Part shown: positions 1 through 5,523 of the stretch, in pieces
Numbering within the stretch: the first letter of the stretch is position 1
Layout: every line of letters starts with the position of its first letter
Origin: an uncultured Erysipelotrichaceae bacterium
GTDB taxonomy: Bacteria; Bacillota_I; Bacilli_A; Erysipelotrichales; Erysipelotrichaceae
Length of the DNA: 13,756 nucleotides
Reading direction: 5' to 3'
NCBI GenBank assembly: GCA_934692455.1
Contig: CAKUTY010000024.1
Coordinates: 1 to 13,756 of the forward strand
Made by a program: the position numbers and the translations under genes
Notes under the pieces: model-generated
The model's input: the letters and a program-made list of their open reading frames with translations, nothing else
Databases searched by the model: none
Told to the model about the DNA's origin: nothing

Positions 1-133
1 TCTAAGTAAATTATTAATTCGTAGTATGGCAACTCACTACGATAACCGCCTATTAATTGGTAAACCTCTACTTATAACTATTATAAGCAAGTAAAACTGT
101 ATTTAGGTAAGTTGTAGTTCTCTTATAATGAGC
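1..133 (-). ncRNA. Putative TnpB guide RNA (reRNA/omega-RNA) scaffold, partial
   Basis: The stretch directly after the tnpB stop codon has no ORF but holds two perfect hairpins. CTTATAA (71-77) pairs with TTATAAG (81-87), and CGTAGT (20-25) pairs with ACTACG (36-41). In IS200/IS605 elements the 3' end of tnpB and the right end are transcribed as a structured RNA that guides the TnpB nuclease, so position and folding fit. The guide portion would come from sequence beyond the element's right end, which may lie off the left edge of the window. The RNA itself is inference; only the hairpins and location are seen. Confidence 0.5.
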
Positions 134-1210
134 CTACAAGCTTGTGGTTTTAACCATGGGTAGTTGACTACCTCTATTTCTTATATTTATGGCCGCGTTG
201 ACATCTCTATCAAGTACAATACCACACTCAGGACATATCCAACTTCTTTCCTCAAGTGCTAATTTTTCTCGAACATAGCCACAATTACTGCATTTTCTTG
301 ATGAAGGGTAATTTTTATCAATTTTAACCAGTTTCTTTCCTCTATCTTCCATCTTATAATTTAAGATTTCTAAAAAATTATGATATGCGTTGTCATTGGT
401 GGCTTTGCCAAGCTTTCTATATGTAACTATCTCTGAGAAATTGATATCTTCCGCAAATACATAATCATATTTATTCGCAAGTTCTGTTGATGTTTTGTGC
501 AAAAAATCATTCCTTTTATTCGCAGCATGTCTTTGAGTTTTACAATATCTTGTTAATAGCTTTTGACGTGGCTTGTTATCATTTTTAAGCTCAGTAAATT
601 TCTTTTGCATTACTAGAATTTCTTCATCATAATCTCTAATAAGAGTAGGCTTTTTTGGACTTTCTCCATTATTGTCAACATAGAATTTGTTGGAAGAATA
701 ATCTAGTCCTATTGAATTGTTTAAGTCAAGACTTTTATCTACTGTTCTATTTTTCTTTCTAAATAAGACATTCGCAAAATACTTTTCATCAATTGTTCGA
801 TAAACTGTAATGCTAATAAATTTTTCTACTTGGTCATAATCACGTTTATTGAATAATTTAATATGACCAATAGATGGCAAGTAGAGAGTATGATTGGAAA
901 TTACATCTTCAATCAATTCAACATATTTACAATAATTAGTTTTAAATTCAAATCTATTAGCCAATTTTTTCTCTTTTTTAAGTTTTTGAATAATATCTAG
1001 TTCGCAAAATAGAATTGTATTATCAACAGACATTAGATTAGAATCAATATTTCTAGCTTCTTTTATGATTTCAAAACCCGAACAGGTATATTTATTCTTA
1101 ATTTGATTTAAATAAATATCATCAAATTTCTGTACACAAGAAATTGTTTTGTCTAATAATTTTGTTTGCGTTTTATTTGGCTTTAAACGAAGTATATAAG
1201 TTCTGTACAT
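134..1210 (-). CDS. tnpB: IS200/IS605-family TnpB RNA-guided nuclease (OrfB)
   Basis: 358-aa TnpB, the ancestor-type of Cas12 nucleases, which cuts DNA next to a short target motif under guidance of an RNA made from the element's right end. The split RuvC site looks complete: D170 in the GLDYSS motif, E254 in FAEDINF, and D336 in DRDVNAAINI. A four-cysteine zinc ribbon (C307, C310, C326, C329) lies between the second and third RuvC motifs, as is normal. The N-terminal 160 residues correspond to the variable wedge/REC part. An ATG with an upstream AAAGGA Shine-Dalgarno sets the start. No tnpA transposase is seen on either side, so this is a solo tnpB that would need a TnpA in trans to move. 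It uses mostly AAA for lysine, unlike the core genes here. It abuts decayed tRNA sequence at about 1300, so it may have inserted into or beside that block. Confidence 0.93.
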   Translation of the reverse strand: MYRTYILRLKPNKTQTKLLDKTISCVQKFDDIYLNQIKNKYTCSGFEIIKEARNIDSNLMSVDNTILFCELDIIQKLKKEKKLANRFEFKTNYCKYVELIEDVISNHTLYLPSIGHIKLFNKRDYDQVEKFISITVYRTIDEKYFANVLFRKKNRTVDKSLDLNNSIGLDYSSNKFYVDNNGESPKKPTLIRDYDEEILVMQKKFTELKNDNKPRQKLLTRYCKTQRHAANKRNDFLHKTSTELANKYDYVFAEDINFSEIVTYRKLGKATNDNAYHNFLEILNYKMEDRGKKLVKIDKNYPSSRKCSNCGYVREKLALEERSWICPECGIVLDRDVNAAINIRNRGSQLPMVKTTSL

Positions 1211-1302
1211 GTATTTTCCATCCTTTATACTTCTTTATTGCTGTGAAACTTGAAAATTCCTACCCTAAATTGTAAAAAAGTTTAATTTTTAATTATTTTC
1301 AT

Positions 1303-1331
1303 AGGTTTTAGGTGCGAATCCCGTACCTAAG
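1303..1331 (+). pseudogene. Decayed tRNA-Glu relic (left copy)
   Basis: GGTGCGAATCCCGTACCTA (1311-1329) matches the T-arm and 3' acceptor of the intact tRNA-Glu on the opposite strand (1520-1596) at 18 of 19 positions. The preceding ATAGGTT resembles the 5' acceptor arm, so the relic may be an internally deleted gene. The anticodon arm is missing, so it cannot decode. It is followed, in the same order as the working array, by a tRNA-Lys relic. Confidence 0.75.
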
Positions 1332-1335
1332 CATC

Positions 1336-1360
1336 TATTTTTATTCTTTGAATAAAAATA
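1336..1360 (+). repeat. Perfect 11-bp AT-rich hairpin between tRNA relics
   Basis: TATTTTTATTC (1336-1346) and GAATAAAAATA (1350-1360) are perfect complements around a TTT loop. It lies where the acceptor and D arm of the left tRNA-Lys relic should be. It could be a secondary product of decay, or a weak structure left by a rearrangement. Confidence 0.6.
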
Positions 1361-1391
1361 CTCTTAATGAGGGACTAGGGTTGAATCCCTG
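1360..1391 (+). pseudogene. Decayed tRNA-Lys relic (left copy)
   Basis: The segment aligns with the anticodon loop through the T-arm of the intact tRNA-Lys (1439-1514, minus). ACTCTTAAT, AGGGTT and GAATCCCTG are shared, with the T-loop C deleted. The acceptor stem is not recognisable on either side. It ends just before the terminator hairpin that also ends the working array on the other strand, so the two Lys copies face each other tail to tail. Confidence 0.8.
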
Positions 1392-1402
1392 TTACTTAAA
1401 TG

Positions 1403-1429
1403 AAAAAAACACTCCTTAATGGAGTGTTT
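1403..1429 (-). terminator. Rho-independent terminator of the tRNA array
   Basis: AAACACTCC (1407-1415) and GGAGTGTTT (1421-1429) form a 9-bp stem with a 5-nt loop. Read on the minus strand it ends in a T run (1403-1409). It lies 10 bases past the tRNA-Lys CCA end. Confidence 0.9.
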
Positions 1430-1438
1430 AGAACTAAA

Positions 1439-1514
1439 TGGTGATTCTCCAGGGATTCGAACCCTGGACCCTCTGATTAAGAGTCAGATGCTCTACCAAC
1501 TGAGCTAGAGAATC
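1439..1514 (-). tRNA. tRNA-Lys (anticodon CTT)
   Basis: Complete cloverleaf: acceptor GATTCTC/GAGAATC, D-arm GCTC/GAGC, anticodon stem TCTGA/TCAGA with loop CTCTTAA (anticodon at 1479-1481), T-arm CAGGG/CCCTG with TTCGAAT loop, discriminator A and an encoded CCA (1439-1441). Last gene of a three-tRNA transcription unit. It decodes AAG, the lysine codon preferred by the core genes here. Its ACCA end fits the TGGT bulge of the lysS T-box at 5461. Confidence 0.97.
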
Positions 1515-1519
1515 AAATC

Positions 1520-1596
1520 TGGTGATAGGTACGGGATTCGAACCCGTGAATGCTGCCGTGAAAGGGCAGTGTGTTAAGCCGCTTCACCAACCTACC
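1520..1596 (-). tRNA. tRNA-Glu (anticodon TTC)
   Basis: Cloverleaf with acceptor GGTAGGT/ACCTATC (one G-U pair), anticodon stem CTGCC/GGCAG with loop CTTTCAC (anticodon at 1560-1562), T-arm with TTCGAAT loop and encoded CCA (1520-1522). Middle gene of the array, 5 bases before tRNA-Lys and 8 bases after tRNA-Asn. Confidence 0.97.
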
Positions 1597-1604
1597 AATA
1601 CAAA

Positions 1605-1680
1605 TGGCGCCCGAAACAGGACTCGAACCTGTGACCTGCCGGTTAACAGCCGGACGCTCTACCGACTGAGCTATTCGGGC
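1605..1680 (-). tRNA. tRNA-Asn (anticodon GTT)
   Basis: Cloverleaf with acceptor GCCCGAA/TTCGGGC, D-arm GCTC/GAGC, anticodon loop CTGTTAA (anticodon at 1645-1647), T-arm ACAGG/CCTGT with TTCGAGT loop, discriminator G (as usual for tRNA-Asn) and encoded CCA (1605-1607). First gene of the array, about 20 bases downstream of the promoter -10. Confidence 0.97.
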
Positions 1681-1698
1681 ACTCGTGTTTGCCTATTT

Positions 1699-1727
1699 AT
1701 ATTAGCATAGCTTCATACCAATAGCAA
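1699..1727 (-). promoter_or_regulatory. Promoter of the tRNA array
   Basis: On the minus strand, -35 TTGCTA (1722-1727) and -10 TAATAT (1699-1704) are separated by 17 bp, placed just upstream of tRNA-Asn. An A/T tract upstream (1729-1757) could act as an UP element. The -35 and most of the spacer lie inside a 14-bp inverted repeat. Confidence 0.75.
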
Positions 1728-1799
1728 CATTTTTTTAAAAAAATTTAAAAAAATTCACCAAAATCACCTTTTAGCCTGTGAAAAATTGCTATTGGTATG
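1714..1799. repeat. 14-bp perfect inverted repeat duplicating the tRNA promoter
   Basis: CATACCAATAGCAA (1714-1727) is repeated in inverted form as TTGCTATTGGTATG (1786-1799), with a 58-bp AT-rich spacer. The left arm is part of the working tRNA promoter. The right arm lies immediately before the plus-strand tRNA-Asn relic, so it is that relic's own promoter remnant. The -10 region is deleted in the right copy. Confidence 0.9.
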
Positions 1800-1884
1800 C
1801 CAGAATAGCACCTTAGTCAACTCTTAAGAGCGTCCAGCTGTTTAACCATAGTGATTAACAGGTTCTTATCCTGTTTCAAGCACC
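1799..1884 (+). pseudogene. Decayed tRNA-Asn relic (right copy)
   Basis: The segment aligns along the whole length of the intact tRNA-Asn. Shared blocks are GCC-GAATAGC (acceptor/D-arm), AGAGCGTCC-GCTGTT (D-stem through anticodon), ACAGGTTC and TCCTGTTTC (T-arm). Mismatches on both sides of the acceptor stem, an extra T in the anticodon loop, a rearranged D-loop and loss of the CCA show it is dead. It is oriented opposite to the working copy, with the duplicated promoter fragment directly in front of it. Confidence 0.85.
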
Positions 1885-1890
1885 TTTTAT

Positions 1891-1936
1891 ATACACACTG
1901 CCTTTTCACTCATTCATGGGTTCTTAATCCTGTATG
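1891..1936 (+). pseudogene. Decayed tRNA-Glu relic (right copy)
   Basis: ACACACTGCC, TTTCAC, GGGTTC and AATCC blocks follow the intact tRNA-Glu from the end of the D-arm to the T-arm. The 5' acceptor and D-arm are gone, and the 3' acceptor is unrecognisable. It follows the Asn relic in the same order as in the working array. Like the Asn relic it has TTCTTA in the T-loop. No Lys relic can be recognised after it: 1937-2027 holds only the leader of the next gene. Confidence 0.75.
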
Positions 1937-2027
1937 TAAAGTTGCTAATATAACCATATACAATTGGTGAAAATATTAAAATCTTCATTCTCCTTTGGGT
2001 ATAGAATGTAAACAAGAGGTTATTGTT

Positions 2028-3311
2028 ATGAACAAATATATATTAAAAAATGGAATCATTCTTGATGGTAGCGAGGATATGAAGCCATACAAGGCCGATA
2101 TTCTTGTAAATAATGGAATAATAGAAGATATCATCACAAATAGAAAAAGTCCTTCAGAGTGCTCAGAAATCGATTTAGATGGTAAATACATCATGCCAGG
2201 TCTAATTAATATGCATGTGCATCTAGCTAGTAATGGTAAGCCACAAAAGAAACAAAGAGACAATGAAAAATTAGTAAAGAGATTTTTTGCGACAGCAATT
2301 GGCAGATTTGCAGCTACAAAGTTGGTTGAAAATTATGCCAAGATTGAATTAATGTCTGGTGTAACAACCATTAGAACAGTTGGAGGCTTAAGAGACTTAG
2401 ATACAAAGACAAGAGATAAAATCAATAAAGGTTTACTTGATGGACCAAGAATCCTTGCCAGCAACGAAGCTATTTCAGTACCAGGAGGACATATGGCAGG
2501 TTCGGTAGCTGTTGCATGTCACAATCCTGAAGAAGCCATTGCTCAAATAGAAAAGTTAAAGGGCGAAAAAGTTAACTTAATCAAATTAATGATTACAGGT
2601 GGTGTTATGGATGCCAAGGAAAAGGGTGTTCCTGGTCAAATGAAAATGAGTCCTGAGATTATTAAGGCTTGCTGTGATAAGGCTCATGAATATGGTTTTA
2701 TTGTCTCTGCTCATGTTGAAAGTCAAGAGGGTGTCAAAATTGCCCTTGAGAATGGCGTGGATTCTATTGAACATGGTTCTGTTATGGATGATGAATGCAT
2801 CGAATTATTTAAGAAACATAATGCCTTTATGATTTGTACGGTATCGCCTGGTATTCCATATGCTTTATTTGATCAAAGTGTTTCTCATACAAGTGATGTT
2901 GAAAAATATAATGGTGAGCTTGTATTGAATGGCTTCATCGAAGGTGCTAAAACATGTCTTAAGAATAATATTCCAGTAGGTCTAGGTAATGATGTGGGTT
3001 GCCCTTGGATTGCTCAATATGATTTCTATAGAGAACTTGTATATTTCCATAAATATGTTGGCGCTACAAATACCCAGGCCTTACATACCGCAACACTTGT
3101 AAACGCAAAGCTAGCTGGTATTGATAAGGAAACCGGTTCTATTGAGAAGGGCAAGTGTGCTGATTTGATTGTTTGTAAGAATAATCCACTAGATAATTTA
3201 AATAACTTAAGAAAAGTTGATATGGTTATCGCTAGGGGTAAGGTTTATGACAATCCAAAGGTTAAGCGTAATGCTTATGTCGATTCTTATCTAGATGAAT
3301 ATATGAACTAG
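2028..3311 (+). CDS. Metal-dependent amidohydrolase (imidazolonepropionase/prolidase-like)
   Basis: 427-aa cytosolic enzyme of the amidohydrolase superfamily, in the branch containing imidazolonepropionase-like enzymes and Xaa-Pro or Xaa-Arg dipeptidases. The metal site is complete: H63 and H65 (MHVHLAS), K186 (LIKLMITGG, the usual carboxylated lysine position), H229 (SAHVES), H249 (SIEHG) and D322 (GLGNDVG). The N-terminal 55 residues and the C-terminal GSIEKGKCADLIV region form the flanking composite beta domain. I chose the ATG at 2028 because AAGAGG lies 8 bases upstream; the frame is open to a TTG at 1995, but that lacks a ribosome site. The stop is one base before the next gene, so the two are co-translated. 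The substrate cannot be read from sequence; dipeptidase or cyclic amide hydrolase are both possible. Confidence 0.9.
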   Translation: MNKYILKNGIILDGSEDMKPYKADILVNNGIIEDIITNRKSPSECSEIDLDGKYIMPGLINMHVHLASNGKPQKKQRDNEKLVKRFFATAIGRFAATKLVENYAKIELMSGVTTIRTVGGLRDLDTKTRDKINKGLLDGPRILASNEAISVPGGHMAGSVAVACHNPEEAIAQIEKLKGEKVNLIKLMITGGVMDAKEKGVPGQMKMSPEIIKACCDKAHEYGFIVSAHVESQEGVKIALENGVDSIEHGSVMDDECIELFKKHNAFMICTVSPGIPYALFDQSVSHTSDVEKYNGELVLNGFIEGAKTCLKNNIPVGLGNDVGCPWIAQYDFYRELVYFHKYVGATNTQALHTATLVNAKLAGIDKETGSIEKGKCADLIVCKNNPLDNLNNLRKVDMVIARGKVYDNPKVKRNAYVDSYLDEYMN

Positions 3312-3312
3312 T

Positions 3313-4284
3313 ATGAGATATATAAAACTTGGTAAAACTGATATTGAGGTATCAAAGATTTGTTTAGGCTGTATGGGCTTTGGTGATGATAGCATGTATA
3401 AGTGGTCACTGGGTCCAAAGGATACTAAGGAAATTGTTGCTTATGCATATGACAAAGGCATTAATTTCTTTGATACTGCTAACCAATATTCTAATGGTAC
3501 TAGTGAAGAATATTTGGGTAAGGCTATAAAAGATCTTGGCATCAGAAGAGAGGATGTAGTTATTGCTTCTAAGGTATTTTTCAATGAAGGCGGTTTATCT
3601 AAAGAAGCTATTAAAAGAGAAATTGATCAAAGTTTATTGAGATTAGGTACCGATTACCTTGATCTATATTTGATACATCGTTTTGATTATAATGTTCCAA
3701 TTGAGGAAACAATGGAAGCTTTAAATGATTTGGTTAAAGCAGGTAAGGTGAGGGCTTTGGGTTCTAGTAGCATCCTTGCTTATCAAATGTTGATGTATCA
3801 AAACTTAGCTAAGGAAAAGGGTTATGCAAGGTTTGAGGTGATGGAGAATCATTATAATCTTCTTTATCGTGAGGAAGAAAGGGAGATGATTCCATTGTGT
3901 AAGGAAATAGATGTTTCGCTTATACCTTATTCACCACTAGCTGCGGGTCATTTAGCAAGAATTAATTGGGATAGTGATAGTATTCGTAGTCTTAGTGATG
4001 ATGTTGCGAAAAGAAGATATGGTGCATCTGAAGATGTTGATAAGTTGATTATTGAAAGAGTTGCCGAGTTGGCAAAGAAAAGAAATATCAAGATGAGCGA
4101 GGTTGCTTTGTCTTGGCTATATAAAAAAGGTGTTGCTTCCCCTATTATAGGTGCTAGTAAGACTAAATATATTGATGATGCGATTAATGCATTAAATGTT
4201 GAATTGAGCGATGAGGAAGTATCTTATTTAGAAGAGTTGTATGTACCTCATCCATTAAAAGGACCGATTATTAAGAAAAACTAA
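3313..4284 (+). CDS. Aldo/keto reductase
   Basis: 323-aa NADPH-type aldo/keto reductase with the full catalytic tetrad: D54 and Y59 (FFDTANQYS), K87 (IASKVFF) and H122 (LIHRFD). The C-terminal cofactor-binding segment (SPIIGASKTKYIDDAINAL) is also present. Length is typical of the YajO/YghZ-like branch. The ATG lies one base after the upstream amidohydrolase stop and has no clear Shine-Dalgarno of its own, which points to translational coupling in a two-gene operon. The carbonyl substrate is unknown. A link with bile acid oxidation is conceivable because a bile salt hydrolase converges on it, but that gene is on the other strand and nothing in the motif set supports it. Confidence 0.92.
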   Translation: MRYIKLGKTDIEVSKICLGCMGFGDDSMYKWSLGPKDTKEIVAYAYDKGINFFDTANQYSNGTSEEYLGKAIKDLGIRREDVVIASKVFFNEGGLSKEAIKREIDQSLLRLGTDYLDLYLIHRFDYNVPIEETMEALNDLVKAGKVRALGSSSILAYQMLMYQNLAKEKGYARFEVMENHYNLLYREEEREMIPLCKEIDVSLIPYSPLAAGHLARINWDSDSIRSLSDDVAKRRYGASEDVDKLIIERVAELAKKRNIKMSEVALSWLYKKGVASPIIGASKTKYIDDAINALNVELSDEEVSYLEELYVPHPLKGPIIKKN

Positions 4285-4304
4285 GGACGTGAGTCCTTAG
4301 TTTT
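4277..4304. terminator. Bidirectional terminator shared by convergent genes
   Basis: A perfect 12-bp stem AAAACTAAGGAC/GTCCTTAGTTTT with a GTGA loop has A and T runs on both flanks, so it can end transcription from either side. It contains the stop codons of both the aldo/keto reductase (4282-4284) and the bile salt hydrolase (4297-4299). Confidence 0.9.
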
Positions 4305-5244
4305 GCATATTAATGTGTTCTTCTTCTAACATTGGATAAGTGATTAATTCACTTGAATCCAAGTTTTCTTTGTGCATATCAACACCAGATATTTGATGGT
4401 TGTTGTAGGTAGTGTAGTAATAAATACCCTTAGCCAAGTCGCATGCTGATGTGAAAATAGTATATTCATAAGCTTCTTTAACTTTGCAACAACCATTTTG
4501 TTGTTCAACACTATGTAGAATGTGGAAAAGTTGGTTTAGACCATTGTCTGATAATGAGAAATGATTAGTAAAGGCAACTTTGACAAAACGAGACATGCTA
4601 GATAAGTCACCTGGTAGGCCAAGTCCTCCCATTCCTCTAGAGTATTTTGTTAATTCAACACCTTCAAAGTTATTAACAGGATCTGCTGATGATAAGTGTT
4701 GGTAATTGTTTAGGTTGAACATTTGTAGTTCAAATGGTGGGTTGTTAGTTAAGACATTAACTGGATCATCATAAACTTTTACACCATCTTTAACAGATTC
4801 AACAACAATAGATTTGTAGCCATCACTCACATACCAATGCATCTGAGTTGGTGGATATTTGTCGTTGATAGAATCTTTAGATAAGTTAATGTTTTTAAAT
4901 AATTCCTTAGCTTCTTCTAATGTTTTACATTTAGATAATACATATGGGATTAGTTCAAATTGGGCGATATTTATCTTAGTATCGTCTACGTCTCTATAAA
5001 CACAATTACCAACAAAGTTTAAGCCTGCCATACCTAGACCATGTTCATTAATGGCATCAAAGTATAGGGGATAACCTTCTTGGATAATGCCTGCACCGAT
5101 TATGGCAGGGTGTTTAGCAATGTTTTCTTCATGTTTGAATGAGAAAGAATAGTTTCTTGGTGTGATAACGATTTCTTGACCATATGAGAAGTCAAAGTCT
5201 AGGTTACGTCCAAAGAAACCTTTAAATGAAGCAGCTGTACACAT
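4297..5244 (-). CDS. bsh: Bile salt hydrolase / choloylglycine hydrolase family
   Basis: 315-aa N-terminal nucleophile hydrolase that should cleave the amide bond of glycine- or taurine-conjugated bile acids in the cytoplasm. Met1 is followed by the nucleophile Cys2, exposed once Met is removed. The other family residues are visible: R13 and D16 in FGRNLD, N76 in MAGLNF, N167 in LTNNPPF and R219 in MSRF. The GMGGLGLPGD segment (204-213) is typical of Firmicute bile salt hydrolases. There is no signal peptide. Start supported by GGAAGG 8 bases upstream. The N-terminal loop between C2 and R13 is about 5 residues shorter than in the clostridial enzyme CBAH-1 as I recall it. Penicillin V acylase is the alternative within the same family. 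It suggests a gut habitat. Confidence 0.9.
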   Translation of the reverse strand: MCTAASFKGFFGRNLDFDFSYGQEIVITPRNYSFSFKHEENIAKHPAIIGAGIIQEGYPLYFDAINEHGLGMAGLNFVGNCVYRDVDDTKINIAQFELIPYVLSKCKTLEEAKELFKNINLSKDSINDKYPPTQMHWYVSDGYKSIVVESVKDGVKVYDDPVNVLTNNPPFELQMFNLNNYQHLSSADPVNNFEGVELTKYSRGMGGLGLPGDLSSMSRFVKVAFTNHFSLSDNGLNQLFHILHSVEQQNGCCKVKEAYEYTIFTSACDLAKGIYYYTTYNNHQISGVDMHKENLDSSELITYPMLEEEHINMQN

Positions 5245-5268
5245 ACTTTTTACCTTCCTTTCACCATT

Positions 5269-5274
5269 ATTATA
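5269..5274 (-). promoter_or_regulatory. -10 element of bsh
   Basis: TATAAT on the minus strand, 25 bases ahead of the bsh start codon. The -35 is poor: TTTAAA at 5291-5296 with a 16-bp spacer is the best candidate. It lies back to back with the lysS promoter. Confidence 0.5.
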
Positions 5275-5303
5275 GAACTATTAGCGTTTTTTTAAATCTT
5301 TTA

Positions 5304-5312
5304 TGCTAGAAT
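5304..5312 (+). promoter_or_regulatory. Extended -10 promoter of the lysS leader
   Basis: TGCTAGAAT is an extended -10 (TG-N-TAGAAT) placed about 10 bases before the first T-box stem. No convincing -35 is visible, which extended -10 promoters can do without. Confidence 0.55.
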
Positions 5313-5321
5313 ACAAGTGTT

Positions 5322-5505
5322 AATTGCGTTGAAGAGAAGAGTAACTTGTGTAGTTTCTTAAAGAGAGGAATCGTTTGGTGTAAGGTTCTAGGGACAGCGT
5401 GTGAAAAAGGACTTGGAGCAAATCGTAGGCTTGCGTTAAAAGCATGAAAGATACAAACAAAGGTGGTACCGCGCATTTAGCGCCCTTGGGCTACCTTTTT
5501 TATTT
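5322..5505 (+). promoter_or_regulatory. T-box riboswitch, lysine-specific, ahead of lysS
   Basis: A classic T-box leader. The conserved AAAGGTGGTACCGCG antiterminator sequence lies at 5459-5473. A competing terminator pairs AAAGGT (5459-5464) with ACCTTT (5493-5498), followed by a T run. Stem I runs from about 5324 (TTGC) to 5421 (GCAA), with the GGTGTAAGG element at 5377-5385. In the specifier region GTGAAAAAGGACTTGGAGC the codon reads AAA or AAG depending on register, both lysine. The TGGT bulge fits the ACCA end of tRNA-Lys. Uncharged tRNA-Lys should stabilise the antiterminator and turn on lysS. Confidence 0.93.
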
Positions 5506-5523
5506 TTATTTAAAGGAGAAGAG

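Noticed and set aside
1522..1710. Plus-strand ORF of 62 codons
   Set aside because: It is the antisense reading of the tRNA-Glu and tRNA-Asn genes; such tRNA shadows give a well-known spurious peptide.
1995..2027. TTG start extending the amidohydrolase by 11 codons
   Set aside because: No Shine-Dalgarno ahead of it, while AAGAGG is well placed for the ATG at 2028, where the family N-terminus begins.
1985..2263. Minus-strand ORF over the start of the amidohydrolase
   Set aside because: Shadow of the plus-strand enzyme gene; no ribosome site and no family features.
3313..5244. Aldo/keto reductase and bile salt hydrolase as one bile acid pathway
   Set aside because: They are convergent, not co-transcribed, and the reductase has no feature pointing to steroid substrates.
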